DNA of 64,000 nucleotides, from NCBI GenBank assembly GCA_942492055.1, contig CALODP010000020.1:43333-107332 (forward strand). The letters run 5' to 3'. Under the pieces are notes generated by a model. The model was given only the letters and a program-made list of their open reading frames with translations, was not told where the DNA came from and searched no databases. This document shows positions 24,633-34,422 of the stretch, in pieces (position 1 is the first letter of the stretch; each line of letters begins with the position of its first letter). The stretch is from CALODP01 sp942492055 (GTDB lineage Bacteria; Bacteroidota; Ignavibacteria; Ignavibacteriales; Melioribacteraceae). The translations under genes and the position numbers were made by a program.

Positions 24633-25952
24633 GTGTCTGCAAAAGTTGCATTTCATACATTAGGTTGTAAACTAAATTTTTCCGAAACATCCACCATTAG
24701 TTCGCAATTCATAGATCGCGGTTATAAAGTAGTTGATTTTAAAGAACCGGCCGATATATATATAATTAATACATGTACTGTTACAGAAACTGCCGATAAA
24801 GAGTGTCGCCAGATAGTAAGAAGAGCATTAAGAAAAAATCCTAACGCTTTTATTGCTGTTACAGGATGCTACGCTCAGTTGAGTTCGGAAGAGATTTCGC
24901 AAATCGAAGGAGTCGACGCAGTATTCGGGAGTAATGAGAAATTTAAGATATTCTCACTTCTTGAGGACTTCGAAAAGCATGATCATTCATGCGTTTATGT
25001 TACTCCGACGGATGAGTTGGAAAGCTTTCATTTTGCAGCCTCGAGAGAGAATTCCGCAAGAACCAGAGCCTTTTTTAAGATTCAAGACGGTTGTGATTAT
25101 AAATGTACTTATTGTACTATTCCGATGGCTCGAGGAAAGAGTAGAAGTGTTGCTCCTAACTTAGTTATTGATAATTTCAAAGAATTATTGGATAAAGGTT
25201 TTAAAGAGATTATTTTAACGGGAGTAAATGTTGGAGACTACGGACATAGAATAAATTCCAGTCTCTATGAAGTATTATTAAAAATGATTGACGTTGAAGG
25301 TGATTTCAGAATTCGGATTAGTTCGATCGAACCTAATTTGTTGACTGATGATATTATTAATCTTACTGCCCAATCGGAAAAGATGTGTAAGCATTTTCAT
25401 ATCCCTTTGCAAAGTGGTAGCGCTAATGTTCTTAAATTGATGCAGAGAAGGTATAATATTGAGTATTTCGAGGAGCTGATTCATAAGATTGCCGGTCGTA
25501 TTCCTGACTTGGGAATCGGAATTGATGTGATAGTCGGTTTCCCCGGAGAAACAGAAGAAAACTTCATCGAGACTTATAATCTCTTGAATAGACTTCCGGT
25601 CACGTATTTACATCCTTTTACTTACTCGGAAAGACCTAATACAAAAGCGATTCTTATGGATGGGGTAGTTGAACATTCCGAAAGGAAAAGACGAAACAGC
25701 ATGTTAAGAATACTCAGCGAAAAAAAGAGAGCTGATTTTTACAAATCAATGATTGGTAAGGATTTGAAAGTTTTGTGGGAACATGAGAATCACAATGGGG
25801 CTATGTACGGGTGGTCTTCGAATTATGTAAGAGTTAAAGCTCCGATGAATGCGGAGATGGATAACAAATTCTCTACCGTAAAGATTGGTGGAATTGAAGA
25901 TAATTTTTGTACTGTGGATAAATCATCAAATATTTCTAATAAAGCCGGTTAA
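24633..25952 (+). CDS. mtaB: tRNA (N6-L-threonylcarbamoyladenosine(37)-C2)-methylthiotransferase
   Basis: This radical-SAM enzyme methylthiolates t6A37 in tRNA. It has the N-terminal methylthiotransferase domain with three cluster cysteines (Cys12, 48 and 79 from the GTG start) and the radical-SAM motif CDYKCTYC (Cys154, 158, 161). A C-terminal TRAM-like domain follows. An ATG frame begins at 24618, but AAAGGA sits correctly before the GTG at 24633, and MSAKVAFHTLGCKLN matches the usual N-terminus. The gene is 4 bp from the next one. Confidence 0.93.
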   Translation: MSAKVAFHTLGCKLNFSETSTISSQFIDRGYKVVDFKEPADIYIINTCTVTETADKECRQIVRRALRKNPNAFIAVTGCYAQLSSEEISQIEGVDAVFGSNEKFKIFSLLEDFEKHDHSCVYVTPTDELESFHFAASRENSARTRAFFKIQDGCDYKCTYCTIPMARGKSRSVAPNLVIDNFKELLDKGFKEIILTGVNVGDYGHRINSSLYEVLLKMIDVEGDFRIRISSIEPNLLTDDIINLTAQSEKMCKHFHIPLQSGSANVLKLMQRRYNIEYFEELIHKIAGRIPDLGIGIDVIVGFPGETEENFIETYNLLNRLPVTYLHPFTYSERPNTKAILMDGVVEHSERKRRNSMLRILSEKKRADFYKSMIGKDLKVLWEHENHNGAMYGWSSNYVRVKAPMNAEMDNKFSTVKIGGIEDNFCTVDKSSNISNKAG

Positions 25953-25955
25953 AAA

Positions 25956-26687
25956 ATGAAGAAGTTTATTTTACTGATATTCCTGTTTTCTGTTGTTGTT
26001 TGTGGTCAGAAACTTCCGGAGAAAAACCTTTTTGAGTTAAAAACCGAATTGGGCAAAATAAAACCCGAAGAAAAGAACCCAATTGAGGCTCAGTTCAAAT
26101 TGAAGAAGAAAAAGCCTGGGCTTGCTATTCTGTATTCTGTGTTGCTTCCGGGAATGGGTGAGCTCTATGCCGGTGACTACAGTACCGGAAAATATTTTAC
26201 AATAGCCGACGGTGTCTTTTGGGGTGTTTTGGCCGGATTCAATATTTACGCGGTTCGTCAGGAAGACAATTATAAAGCATACGCCAAATCTCATGCAAGA
26301 GTAAATCCGGCTGGTAAAGATGATAAATATTTTGCCGATATAGGCAACTTTATGAGTCTTGAGAATTACAACAATCAAAAAAAACTGGATCGTACTTTGA
26401 ATGAGGTCTATTCGGAAGATACTCATTATTGGAAATGGCATACTCAAAGCGAAAGGAAGGAATATCGTAATACATGGAAATCGAGTGAAAACGCGTACAA
26501 CAATATTCGTTTTGCTGCCGGAGCTTTAGTCCTTAATAGAATAGTTAGTGCGATAAACGCTGTTAGGCTTGTATCAAAGCATAATAAACAACTGAAAAAA
26601 GATTTGGGGTGGCAGGTTAGTTTCGGTGTAGATCAGCTTCCCGAAACACAACCATTTCTTACTCTCAATTTTCATACATCATTTTAA
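25956..26687 (+). CDS. DUF5683-domain protein
   Basis: The 243-residue protein has a signal peptide (KKFILLIFLFSVVVCGQ). After a charged linker comes LAILYSVLLPGMGELYAGDY...GKYF, the signature of the DUF5683 family common in Bacteroidota and relatives, with hydrophobic segments near 60-100 and 180-200. The function is unknown; the family is envelope-located. It follows mtaB by 4 bp and ends at a terminator. Confidence 0.8.
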   Translation: MKKFILLIFLFSVVVCGQKLPEKNLFELKTELGKIKPEEKNPIEAQFKLKKKKPGLAILYSVLLPGMGELYAGDYSTGKYFTIADGVFWGVLAGFNIYAVRQEDNYKAYAKSHARVNPAGKDDKYFADIGNFMSLENYNNQKKLDRTLNEVYSEDTHYWKWHTQSERKEYRNTWKSSENAYNNIRFAAGALVLNRIVSAINAVRLVSKHNKQLKKDLGWQVSFGVDQLPETQPFLTLNFHTSF

Positions 26688-26693
26688 TATATC

Positions 26694-26732
26694 GGCTGTT
26701 TTATTTCCAAGTAAAACAGCCTTTCCTTTTCC
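26694..26732 (+). terminator. Rho-independent terminator
   Basis: Perfect arms GGCTGTTTTA (26694-26703) and TAAAACAGCC (26712-26721) are followed by a T-rich run. It ends the mtaB-DUF5683 unit. Confidence 0.8.
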
Positions 26733-26755
26733 GCAATACAATATGAGCAGCTACG

Positions 26756-27397
26756 ATGAATAAAAAGGTAATTCTGTGGGATAACGACGGTGTTTTGGTT
26801 GATACCGAAAAGTACTATCTGAAAGCAAATAAGAAAGTACTTGCGAAAGTTGGTATTAAGCTTACTGATGAAATGTACAAGAATATTTCTCTGGAGAAGG
26901 GAAAGAGTGTTTTGGAACTTGTGTTCGACCTTGGAATGAGTAAAGCTGAGCATGATGAAATCCGTGCCGAAAGGAACGGATATTACAGAGAGTATATTTC
27001 CAGTCACAATTCGGCAATTGATGGAGTGGAAGATGTTTTGAAAGCTTTACACGGGAAGATTATAATGGGAGTAGTTACTTCCTCTACAAGAGAGCATTTC
27101 GAAATCATACATTCCAATACCGGTTTTAATAAATATTTTGATTTCTCCTTGGCACGAGAAGATTATAAAAATTCCAAGCCTTCTCCTGAACCGTATCTAT
27201 TGGGAGCTAAAATAGCTAAGGCATCTTTAGCGGAAAGTCTGGCTGTTGAAGATTCTTCTAGAGGTTTAACCGCGGCGCATGCGGCCGGAATCGATTGCTT
27301 TGTTATTCCGAACGAATTAACTGAAGGATCGGATTTTACAAAGGCGAAAAAGATACTAAACTCAATTGCGGAAATTCCGAACTTGGTATTGGGGTAA
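26756..27397 (+). CDS. HAD-superfamily hydrolase (beta-phosphoglucomutase-like)
   Basis: The 213-residue protein has the HAD motif WDNDGVLVDTE (nucleophile Asp9, acid/base Asp11), a helical cap domain (about 18-85), VVTSSTREH (motif II), a motif III lysine in NSKPSPEPYL and AVEDSSRGLTAAHAAG (motif IV). This subfamily includes phosphoglycolate phosphatases and phosphosugar mutases. The substrate is not evident. Confidence 0.88.
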   Translation: MNKKVILWDNDGVLVDTEKYYLKANKKVLAKVGIKLTDEMYKNISLEKGKSVLELVFDLGMSKAEHDEIRAERNGYYREYISSHNSAIDGVEDVLKALHGKIIMGVVTSSTREHFEIIHSNTGFNKYFDFSLAREDYKNSKPSPEPYLLGAKIAKASLAESLAVEDSSRGLTAAHAAGIDCFVIPNELTEGSDFTKAKKILNSIAEIPNLVLG

Positions 27398-27472
27398 TAG
27401 TATTTTACATGATTTCCTTTTCCTTTCAGTCACCTTTTTTTATTTTGGCACTATGAAATCCTCGGAAAACTA

Positions 27473-28207
27473 ATGAATAATTATAAGCTTACTATTCAAT
27501 ATAATGGAACGAATTATAGCGGATGGCAAATTCAAAATAACGCTGTAACCATTCAACAAAAAATATCCGAAGCTATTAGAACCATTACCCGTGAGGAGGT
27601 AAATCTTATCGGGTCGGGCAGAACGGATGCCGGGGTTCATGCTTTAGGGCAAGTAGCGAATTTCCGAATTAATAAGGAACTGGATTGTAGGAAAGTATCC
27701 TTTTCTTTAAATAGTATATTGCCCGACGATATTGCGATAGTGGAAATGGAAAAGATCGGAGAAGATTTTCACGCTCGTTTCGACGCCAAGAAGAGAAGTT
27801 ACATGTATGTAATTAATACTGAGAAATCCCCCTTCTATAAGGAGTATTCGGCTTTTATTCCCAGGGCGAAGAATTATAATATGGAAAGACTTAATTCACT
27901 TTCCCGATATTTGTTAGGGGAGAAAGATTTTACATCTTTTGCCCGTAAGCAAACTGAGGTTGAAAATAAAAAGTGTAATCTCTACGGAATTTCATGGAGA
28001 CGATCTAAAAATATGATCTTCTTTTACGTAGAAGCGAATCGTTTTCTACACGGGATGGTTCGTACTATTGTAGGAACACTTCTATTTGCTATTGATAATG
28101 ACCTTGATGAAAACTATTTGCGAGAAGTTTTGGAAGCTAAAGATCGTTGTAAAGCAGCAATGGCAGCTCCTTCGGAAGGGCTCTTTCTTTATAAAGTAAA
28201 ATACTAA
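27473..28207 (+). CDS. truA: tRNA pseudouridine(38-40) synthase
   Basis: The 244-residue enzyme isomerises uridines 38-40 in the anticodon arm. It contains GSGRTDAGVHALGQVANF with the catalytic Asp52, DDFHARF-like EDFHARFDAKKRSY, and the late motif NRFLHGMVRTIVGTLL. Length is normal for the family. It is preceded by a weak GGA only. Confidence 0.95.
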   Translation: MNNYKLTIQYNGTNYSGWQIQNNAVTIQQKISEAIRTITREEVNLIGSGRTDAGVHALGQVANFRINKELDCRKVSFSLNSILPDDIAIVEMEKIGEDFHARFDAKKRSYMYVINTEKSPFYKEYSAFIPRAKNYNMERLNSLSRYLLGEKDFTSFARKQTEVENKKCNLYGISWRRSKNMIFFYVEANRFLHGMVRTIVGTLLFAIDNDLDENYLREVLEAKDRCKAAMAAPSEGLFLYKVKY

Positions 28208-28302
28208 ATACTAATTGCGGTTGCTGGAATCAAAGCAAAGTTTAATATAATTATCAATCGGATATTTCTTATCTTACCGGAGAAATTTTCCTTGTCAGAT
28301 TT

Positions 28303-28902
28303 ATGAATAATATGCTAAAAAAAATACTCTTTATATCGATCATTCTATGCAATATTATATCTGCTCAGTTTTATGAATTGGGAAAAGCAAAGGGCTCCTT
28401 TATGGCTGTGGGGATCGGTCCTAGGGTTCCGGTCGGTGAGTTTTCCGATAAAGGGAAATTAGGTGTAGGCTTTGATGTTATCTTTTCTTACACGGATAAT
28501 AAATTTTTACCAGTATTCTTTTACACGAAAATCGGATATCAGCATCATCCGGGAAAGCAAGCACTTTATAAAACCACTTCTTACGCCTCTTTTTCGAGTA
28601 ATATGATTACTATTAATCCGGGGGTGAGATATTTTTTCCCGCCGGTAGTGGATGAAGAGTTTCTTCTAATGCCGTTACTGGAGGGAGGAATTTCATGGAC
28701 ATTAACCGAAGATTATCATCAGTTTAAGATTGGAAGCGGAATTAAAAATTATTCTACGGAGTTAACGAAGTTCGGGTTTCATATGGGAGCCGGCTTTTCG
28801 ATGTTTTTGATGGATGTGGTCGGGACATATAATTATTTCCGGGCGCACCAATATCTTTCGTTCGATCTCAGAGTAAGAATCCCAATATTTGTTAAAATAT
28901 AG
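28303..28902 (+). CDS. Outer-membrane beta-barrel protein
   Basis: The 199-residue protein has a signal peptide (about 1-22, ending SAQF) and alternating amphipathic beta strands rich in Gly and aromatics, for example GVGFDVIFSY and GFHMGAGFSMFL, ending in a hydrophobic strand. It is probably a small barrel in the outer membrane. Its function is unknown. It lies 7 bp before the crotonase gene and may be co-transcribed with it. Confidence 0.7.
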   Translation: MNNMLKKILFISIILCNIISAQFYELGKAKGSFMAVGIGPRVPVGEFSDKGKLGVGFDVIFSYTDNKFLPVFFYTKIGYQHHPGKQALYKTTSYASFSSNMITINPGVRYFFPPVVDEEFLLMPLLEGGISWTLTEDYHQFKIGSGIKNYSTELTKFGFHMGAGFSMFLMDVVGTYNYFRAHQYLSFDLRVRIPIFVKI

Positions 28903-28909
28903 GTGACTT

Positions 28910-29692
28910 ATGGAATATCGTAACATTCTTTTAGAGGTAAAAGAGGATATAGCTCTTTTAACAGTCAATCGTCCGGATAAGTTGAATGCTCTTAATGAGG
29001 AAACTTTGTCCGAGATCAAATCAGCAGTAGCAGAAGTTGGTAAAAATGATTCGGTTAGTGTTCTGCTTATTACAGGAAGCGGTAGCAAAGCCTTTGTGGC
29101 GGGTGCCGATATTGAAGAACTTAGCAAATGCGATACTAAAACCGGAGTAGAGTTCGCTAAATTCGGGCAAAATGTTTTCAATACTATCGAGAATCTTGGT
29201 AAGCCTGTTATCGCCTTGGTAAATGGATATGCTTTAGGAGGAGGTTGCGAATTGGCATTGGCATGTCATATTCGTTTGGCTTCCGAAAGAGCCAAGTTCG
29301 GGCAACCTGAGGTTAATCTGGGAATAATACCCGGATATGGTGGCACACAGAGATTGGCCAGAATTGTAAACCCCGGAATAGCGATCGAATATATTCTTAC
29401 GGGAAAACTATTCGACGCCAAGGAGGCTCTGAGGATAGGATTGGTTAACGCAATTTATCCGAATGAGGAATTGAGTGAAAAAGGTTATGAATTAGCAAAA
29501 GTAATTGCATCCAAAGGCCAGATAGCAGTCAGAGAATCTCTGAAAGCGATTATTAAAGGATTCGATGAAACTTTGGAGGATGGTTTGGAATTGGAGTCGA
29601 ACTTGTTTGGTAAGTGTTGCGGAACAGAAGACTTCAAAGAAGGGACAAGCGCGTTTTTGAATAAAGTATCTCCCAAATTTAGAGGGAAATGA
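28910..29692 (+). CDS. Enoyl-CoA hydratase/isomerase family protein
   Basis: The 260-residue crotonase-fold enzyme has the oxyanion-hole motifs AFVAGADIEEL and NGYALGGGCELALACH, and EVNLGIIPGYGGTQRLAR with the catalytic Glu pair region of enoyl-CoA hydratases. It most likely hydrates short-chain enoyl-CoA in fatty-acid breakdown or butanoate metabolism. AGGTGA lies 4 nt before the ATG. Confidence 0.93.
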   Translation: MEYRNILLEVKEDIALLTVNRPDKLNALNEETLSEIKSAVAEVGKNDSVSVLLITGSGSKAFVAGADIEELSKCDTKTGVEFAKFGQNVFNTIENLGKPVIALVNGYALGGGCELALACHIRLASERAKFGQPEVNLGIIPGYGGTQRLARIVNPGIAIEYILTGKLFDAKEALRIGLVNAIYPNEELSEKGYELAKVIASKGQIAVRESLKAIIKGFDETLEDGLELESNLFGKCCGTEDFKEGTSAFLNKVSPKFRGK

Positions 29693-29704
29693 TCTGTTAG
29701 TATT

Positions 29705-30718
29705 ATGGAAAGTAAAAACTACAAAACTAAGTTAATATATATACTTGTCGGCATTGCGATTTTCCTGCTCTTCGTTAATATCAGCGTGGAAAAAATAGCA
29801 TCTTCGAAAGAGGAAGATTCTATTGCTGTAGTTAAAAAGGAAAATCTCGATTCTACTTTCATGAATGTTATGGAGCAATTTGGTATCGAAAAGGAATGGG
29901 TCTCCGTAAAAAAAGTAAACAATAAAAAGTACAAAGCTTTGTCGACCGTTTATTATGTTGATATTCCTATGGATATTCCCATCGCTTCGATTGTCGCCCT
30001 GATGAATGAAAAAATGATCGACCGGAATTGCAAGTTGATTTCGGAAGAGAAAAAGAATTTCAGCGATTCCATATTAAAAATAATGGATAATGATGAGTTA
30101 GTTTTCGAGGCTTTTCTAAATCACAAAAAGAAAATATCCCGTTCGTTTGCTTCGCTGGCTTTTGTGGTTTTTGTTCCCCCAAAACCGGATGAATTTCTTT
30201 ATCAAAGAATATTAAGTAGTGAATACCCTTTTTATATTACTGTTATTCCAGCTCTTAATGGAACGAAAAAGGTTAAGGAAATCAATTCCCATTTGAAAGG
30301 ACACGCTGTTTTGCTCAATGACGAAATTGATGAAAGCATTAAGATAAACAAGGATGTTCCCCCCGATGATTTGAAAAAGGGGATCCAAAACCTGATTAAC
30401 GTTTACGGAAAATCAACCCTATACCTGATTGATGAAGCTTCCGGGCTATATCAGTCGATATTATATAATTTTGTAAGAGACGCTTTTGAGGAATACGGTG
30501 TTACACTCGTAAAATTATCCGAAATGACCAGTCTCTACGGAAACAACAGAAAAGATCTTGCTTCCAGATTGGATTTTCATTGCGAAAGTAGCAAAGGGAA
30601 GGAGATTAAGGTTATCTATACTTCATACGAAAACTTTCTGGAAATCGGCGAAGCTCTGATTGTGAGAAAGAGAAAGGGAGATAAAGTTGTATCTCCCCGA
30701 ATGGTCTATAAAAATTAA
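29705..30718 (+). CDS. Divergent polysaccharide deacetylase-like (YibQ-type) protein
   Basis: The 337-residue protein has one N-terminal membrane segment (about 8-27) and a periplasmic region whose second half (FASLAFVVF, YPFYITVIPAL, and VYGKSTLYLIDEAS) follows the layout of the divergent polysaccharide deacetylase family YibQ. The usual metal-binding Asp-Asp and His residues are not evident, so it may be a non-catalytic relative. It follows crotonase by 12 bp, and its stop overlaps that of the convergent M16 gene. Confidence 0.55.
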   Translation: MESKNYKTKLIYILVGIAIFLLFVNISVEKIASSKEEDSIAVVKKENLDSTFMNVMEQFGIEKEWVSVKKVNNKKYKALSTVYYVDIPMDIPIASIVALMNEKMIDRNCKLISEEKKNFSDSILKIMDNDELVFEAFLNHKKKISRSFASLAFVVFVPPKPDEFLYQRILSSEYPFYITVIPALNGTKKVKEINSHLKGHAVLLNDEIDESIKINKDVPPDDLKKGIQNLINVYGKSTLYLIDEASGLYQSILYNFVRDAFEEYGVTLVKLSEMTSLYGNNRKDLASRLDFHCESSKGKEIKVIYTSYENFLEIGEALIVRKRKGDKVVSPRMVYKN

Positions 30719-32070
30719 ACAGATTCTATCTCTTCTATTTCGTATCCCGTAAGACTATCTAACTGTGGTATAACAACCTCTTTATTCCCTACAACCAAGA
30801 TATTCATATCATCCAAAGAGATATTGTTTCTTCCGGCTGCTTCAATTTCATCGAGAGTAGTTGATTCCATTTTCTCAATATATGTATTGAAGTAATCATG
30901 AGGTAAATCGAAAACCGAAAGCATAGCCATGTTTTTACCGACTTGCGAGTAAGTCTCGAACATGGAGGGATATCTTTTTATCAGATATGCCTTCGAAAGT
31001 TCGGCCTCTTCTGTTTTTATTCCTTCCGTTATTCCTTTCAATTCTTTCATCATTTCTACAATAGCGTCGTAAGTGTGCTCCGATTGTACTGAAGCTTGAG
31101 CCGAAAATCTTCCGCTTATTCTGTTGAAGTAGAAACTCGTACTGGCTCCGTATGTATATCCCTTGTCTTCACGAAGATTCAAATTTATTCTGCTCGTAAA
31201 CTGTCCTCCGAGGATAGTATTCATAATGGTTTTGGCGTAATAATCCTCTGTCTTTCTCGGGGAGGAAATGTGTCCCATTCTTATTTCAGACTGAGCCGCT
31301 TCCGGTTTATTAATGAAATAGCATTTCTTCTTTCTCTTTTCAAATCTTATTTCGAGTGGAGTGCGAGTCGATTTCTTTTCCCACGTTCCGAAATACTTCT
31401 CAAGAAGATTCTTAATTTTTTCTTCGGCAAGATTTCCTACTACTATCATTGTGGAGGTATCCGGTGCGATATTGGTTTTGTAATACTCCTTAACATCCTC
31501 GGTGGAAATACTCTTTACATCTTCCAACAAGCCAATAGTCGGACATTCGTAAGGGGAATCGGCAAAGATAATCTTTTCCATATTCACAGAAGCAATATAC
31601 CCCGGATCGTCTCTGAACTGTAGTAGCTTGGCGAATAATTTATTCCTCTCTCTCTCGAAATCTTCCTCGGTAAAATGTGGCTCTCTCATTATCATTGAGA
31701 GTAATTCCGTAGAGCGTTCTGCGTTTTCCATCATTGCCATCATCGAAAGATATATTCCTTCGTGGTCAGTGGATATTCCGAATATGGTTCCCAGCGATTC
31801 TATTTCATTATCCAGTTCCAAAGAATTATAGTTTCCCGCCCCTTCATCCAGCATCAGTGATGTTAAATAGGCTAGTCCCTTTTTCCCTTCCGGATCATAA
31901 AGACTCCCTCCGTTTACCAATAATGTCAGTTGAATAACGGGAATGCTATTTTTCTCCACGAACAAAACTTTCATTCCGTTCGATAACTCGAATCTTTTTA
32001 TCTCAGGAAGAGAGAACGTAATGTTTCCTTTTCCTTCCGGTTTTATACTTCTATCAATCATATTATTCAT
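30715..32070 (-). CDS. M16-family peptidase, inactive-type subunit
   Basis: The 451-residue protein has the M16 fold but lacks the H-x-x-E-H zinc site: the corresponding place reads GLAYLTSLMLDEG. It keeps the later R/Y substrate-binding region (GGQFTSRINLNLREDKGYTYG). Such proteins act as the non-catalytic half of heterodimeric M16 peptidases. Its start overlaps the stop of the catalytic partner by 4 bp, giving coupled translation. Confidence 0.9.
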   Translation of the reverse strand: MNNMIDRSIKPEGKGNITFSLPEIKRFELSNGMKVLFVEKNSIPVIQLTLLVNGGSLYDPEGKKGLAYLTSLMLDEGAGNYNSLELDNEIESLGTIFGISTDHEGIYLSMMAMMENAERSTELLSMIMREPHFTEEDFERERNKLFAKLLQFRDDPGYIASVNMEKIIFADSPYECPTIGLLEDVKSISTEDVKEYYKTNIAPDTSTMIVVGNLAEEKIKNLLEKYFGTWEKKSTRTPLEIRFEKRKKKCYFINKPEAAQSEIRMGHISSPRKTEDYYAKTIMNTILGGQFTSRINLNLREDKGYTYGASTSFYFNRISGRFSAQASVQSEHTYDAIVEMMKELKGITEGIKTEEAELSKAYLIKRYPSMFETYSQVGKNMAMLSVFDLPHDYFNTYIEKMESTTLDEIEAAGRNNISLDDMNILVVGNKEVVIPQLDSLTGYEIEEIESV

Positions 32071-33338
32071 CCGTTATTCTTTGGTATAATGTTTAACTGC
32101 ACATAAGGTTTTCCCAAATATTTTTCAGCTGTTTCGGCAATCATTCCCGAAGTAACCTTCCCGTAACGATCCAAATCATATATAAATGAATCTGGATTCC
32201 CGAGCTGACAATTGTAATTGTTAATCTGGTTAGCCATATTATCAAGATTCTGAAGCGAATATATAAAGGAAGATTTTGTCGCGTTCAAAGAGCGTTTCAG
32301 TTCCGATTCCTCAACCCCTTCTTTCACAAGTTTATCTATTTCCGCGAATATTTCATCCTTTATAGCCTCAAGAGAAATACCAGGTCGGGCTGTGGCAACT
32401 ATTACGAATACACTTGCCAGAGATGCTGAGTATTGAAAACAAGTTACATCCTGAGCCAACTGCTTTTCGAATACAAGAGACTTATGCAATCGTGAATTCT
32501 TGGTGCCACTCATTACATCGGCAAGTATATCCAGTTTCGCGTCATCCGGATTGTATGCTTTGTCGGAATGCCACGCCATATATATTCGAGAGAGCTGAAC
32601 ATTATCATTGTACTCTATGAAGATATTCTCATTTAATTCAGTCACCGGTGCTTCGATAACCGGAATAGAATTGACCGGAGGAATATTATCAAAATATTTT
32701 TTTACCGAATCCATTGTCGCAACCGGATCGATATCCCCCGCAATTACCAGACTTGCGTTACTTGGAGAGTAGTATGTATGGAAAAAGTCTTTAACATCTT
32801 CCAGATTAAATTCCTCGATATCCTTCATCCAACCGATAGTAGGCCAATGGTAAGGATGATTCTCAGGAAACAGATTAGAGAATATTTTCTCCCAGGCCAA
32901 TCCGTAAGGTTGATTATCATAACGCTGCCTTCTTTCGTTCATAACAACCGACTTCTGATTGTCCAATTTCTCCTGTGTAAGAGCCGGAAGAAGAAATCCC
33001 ATTCTGTCACTCTCAAGCCAGAGAGCCAGGTCAAGATAGTTTGAAGGAACGGTTTCATAGTAATTGGTTCTGTCTAAGCCCGTCGATCCGTTAAGAGATC
33101 CGCCAACCTCTTCGATATATTTGAAATGCATCTCTTTAGGAACATGCTTACTCCCTTGAAACATCATATGCTCGAAAAGGTGGGCAAAACCGGTTTTCCC
33201 CTTTCTCTCATTTGCCGACCCGACTTTGTACCAGATATTCACGGCTGTAAGGGGAAGGGAAGAATCTTTGTAGAGAACCACATCCAGGCCGTTGTGCAGT
33301 TTTATTTTATCGTAATTTATCTTTAATAATTCACTCAT
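32067..33338 (-). CDS. M16-family zinc peptidase, catalytic subunit
   Basis: The 423-residue protein has the inverted zinc motif H-L-F-E-H (residues 53-57) in GFAHLFEHMMFQGS and the downstream acidic ligand region VVMNERRQRYDNQPYG. It probably forms a clamshell dimer with the inactive-type subunit encoded next. No signal peptide is evident, so it acts in the cytoplasm or is exported by an unseen route. Confidence 0.93.
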   Translation of the reverse strand: MSELLKINYDKIKLHNGLDVVLYKDSSLPLTAVNIWYKVGSANERKGKTGFAHLFEHMMFQGSKHVPKEMHFKYIEEVGGSLNGSTGLDRTNYYETVPSNYLDLALWLESDRMGFLLPALTQEKLDNQKSVVMNERRQRYDNQPYGLAWEKIFSNLFPENHPYHWPTIGWMKDIEEFNLEDVKDFFHTYYSPSNASLVIAGDIDPVATMDSVKKYFDNIPPVNSIPVIEAPVTELNENIFIEYNDNVQLSRIYMAWHSDKAYNPDDAKLDILADVMSGTKNSRLHKSLVFEKQLAQDVTCFQYSASLASVFVIVATARPGISLEAIKDEIFAEIDKLVKEGVEESELKRSLNATKSSFIYSLQNLDNMANQINNYNCQLGNPDSFIYDLDRYGKVTSGMIAETAEKYLGKPYVQLNIIPKNNG

Positions 33339-33702
33339 CTCTTAGCGCCACCTGTTAATTTAAATTCGTTAGTTAAACTTACCATTCGTACCGGAGTAAT
33401 TCCAAAAAGGTTTCACATAAGTAACATTATCACATTGGAAATGGTTCTACATTGAAAATATTTTTTCCACACTCATCCCTTCCATAAACTTTAAATCCGA
33501 ACTCATAAGGAGCGTCATGTCTGTTTTCCTCTTCAACTAACTGAAAATATTAATATATTTATCAAAGAATAAATTAACACAGTATTCCGCAAGGAAAACC
33601 GGTAACACTTTGTAGAATAAATAAAACGAGAAACATTATGAAACAGTTGTCGGATACATTTACATGGGATCTCATATATGTAATATATTTTGAGGGAATT
33701 TT
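33339..33702. repeat. Intergenic region with dispersed repeat R3 (33508-33600)
   Basis: There is no gene here. The part GGAGCGTCATGTCTGTTTTCC followed by GAAAATATTAATATATTTATCAAA recurs at 34618-34692 and 36060-36155. It marks the beginning of the repeat-rich region. Confidence 0.7.
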
Positions 33703-34251
33703 ATGAAAAAAAGCAACATAATTATATTTCTTACTGCCTTATTGATGATAGGGTGTTCGGTTATTCAAGTAAAGCAATATTCGATTACGAAGGATGGGGT
33801 TAATACAGCTGAATTTTCTTACCCGGAAAAGGAAGTGAAGCGTTTTTATGATGAGTTGGAACTCTTAGAAAATTTTGGGCAAGATACTGTATTAATTATT
33901 ACTCGGTTACCTTTTGACGGGTGCATCGATGCTCAAGATGTAAATATTTATTGCAGGGATTCATCCTATCAATATAATGAAGTATTTGATGGATCTGATA
34001 GTGAGTTTTACGGTGACATCGGATATAAAGTGGAATATAATTCCTCATTAATATCAGATTTGATGAAATGCAGATATGATAGCATTTCCATGGGAATAAA
34101 GAGAATTCGTACCTCGGTAAATTTTGAAGTATTATGCTGTTATAGAATTGTGCCGAAGAATGATACACTATTTGTCGAATTTTCAAGAATTACAGGAAAT
34201 CAGTACTATTTTTATGACATAGAAAAACCTTCGATTCCAATTATGAAGTAA
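33703..34251 (+). CDS. Predicted lipoprotein of unknown function
   Basis: The 182-residue protein begins with a signal peptide ending in a lipobox (LLMIGC), so it should be lipid-anchored. The mature part has beta-rich stretches and two Cys-containing segments (GCIDAQDVNIYC) but no family I recognise. A strong hairpin follows the stop. It sits alone between repeat-bearing spacers. Confidence 0.65.
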   Translation: MKKSNIIIFLTALLMIGCSVIQVKQYSITKDGVNTAEFSYPEKEVKRFYDELELLENFGQDTVLIITRLPFDGCIDAQDVNIYCRDSSYQYNEVFDGSDSEFYGDIGYKVEYNSSLISDLMKCRYDSISMGIKRIRTSVNFEVLCCYRIVPKNDTLFVEFSRITGNQYYFYDIEKPSIPIMK

Positions 34252-34261
34252 AATCGAAGGT

Positions 34262-34291
34262 ACTACGGAGAACCTTTGGGGGCTCCGTAGT
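34262..34291 (+). terminator. Hairpin after lipoprotein gene
   Basis: Perfect arms ACTACGGAG (34262-34270) and CTCCGTAGT (34283-34291), followed by a weak T-rich stretch. It may terminate transcription. Confidence 0.5.
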
Positions 34292-34422
34292 AATTCTTTG
34301 AATTCCGCTTGTTAATCAAGTTGTCCTTCTAAACAGCTTACGATGATTTGCAAAAACTTGTTTGAGAAAATCATTCAAAGTAGTTTATTCTTGTCCCCAG
34401 CTGTCAATCAAAGTATTTTCTC

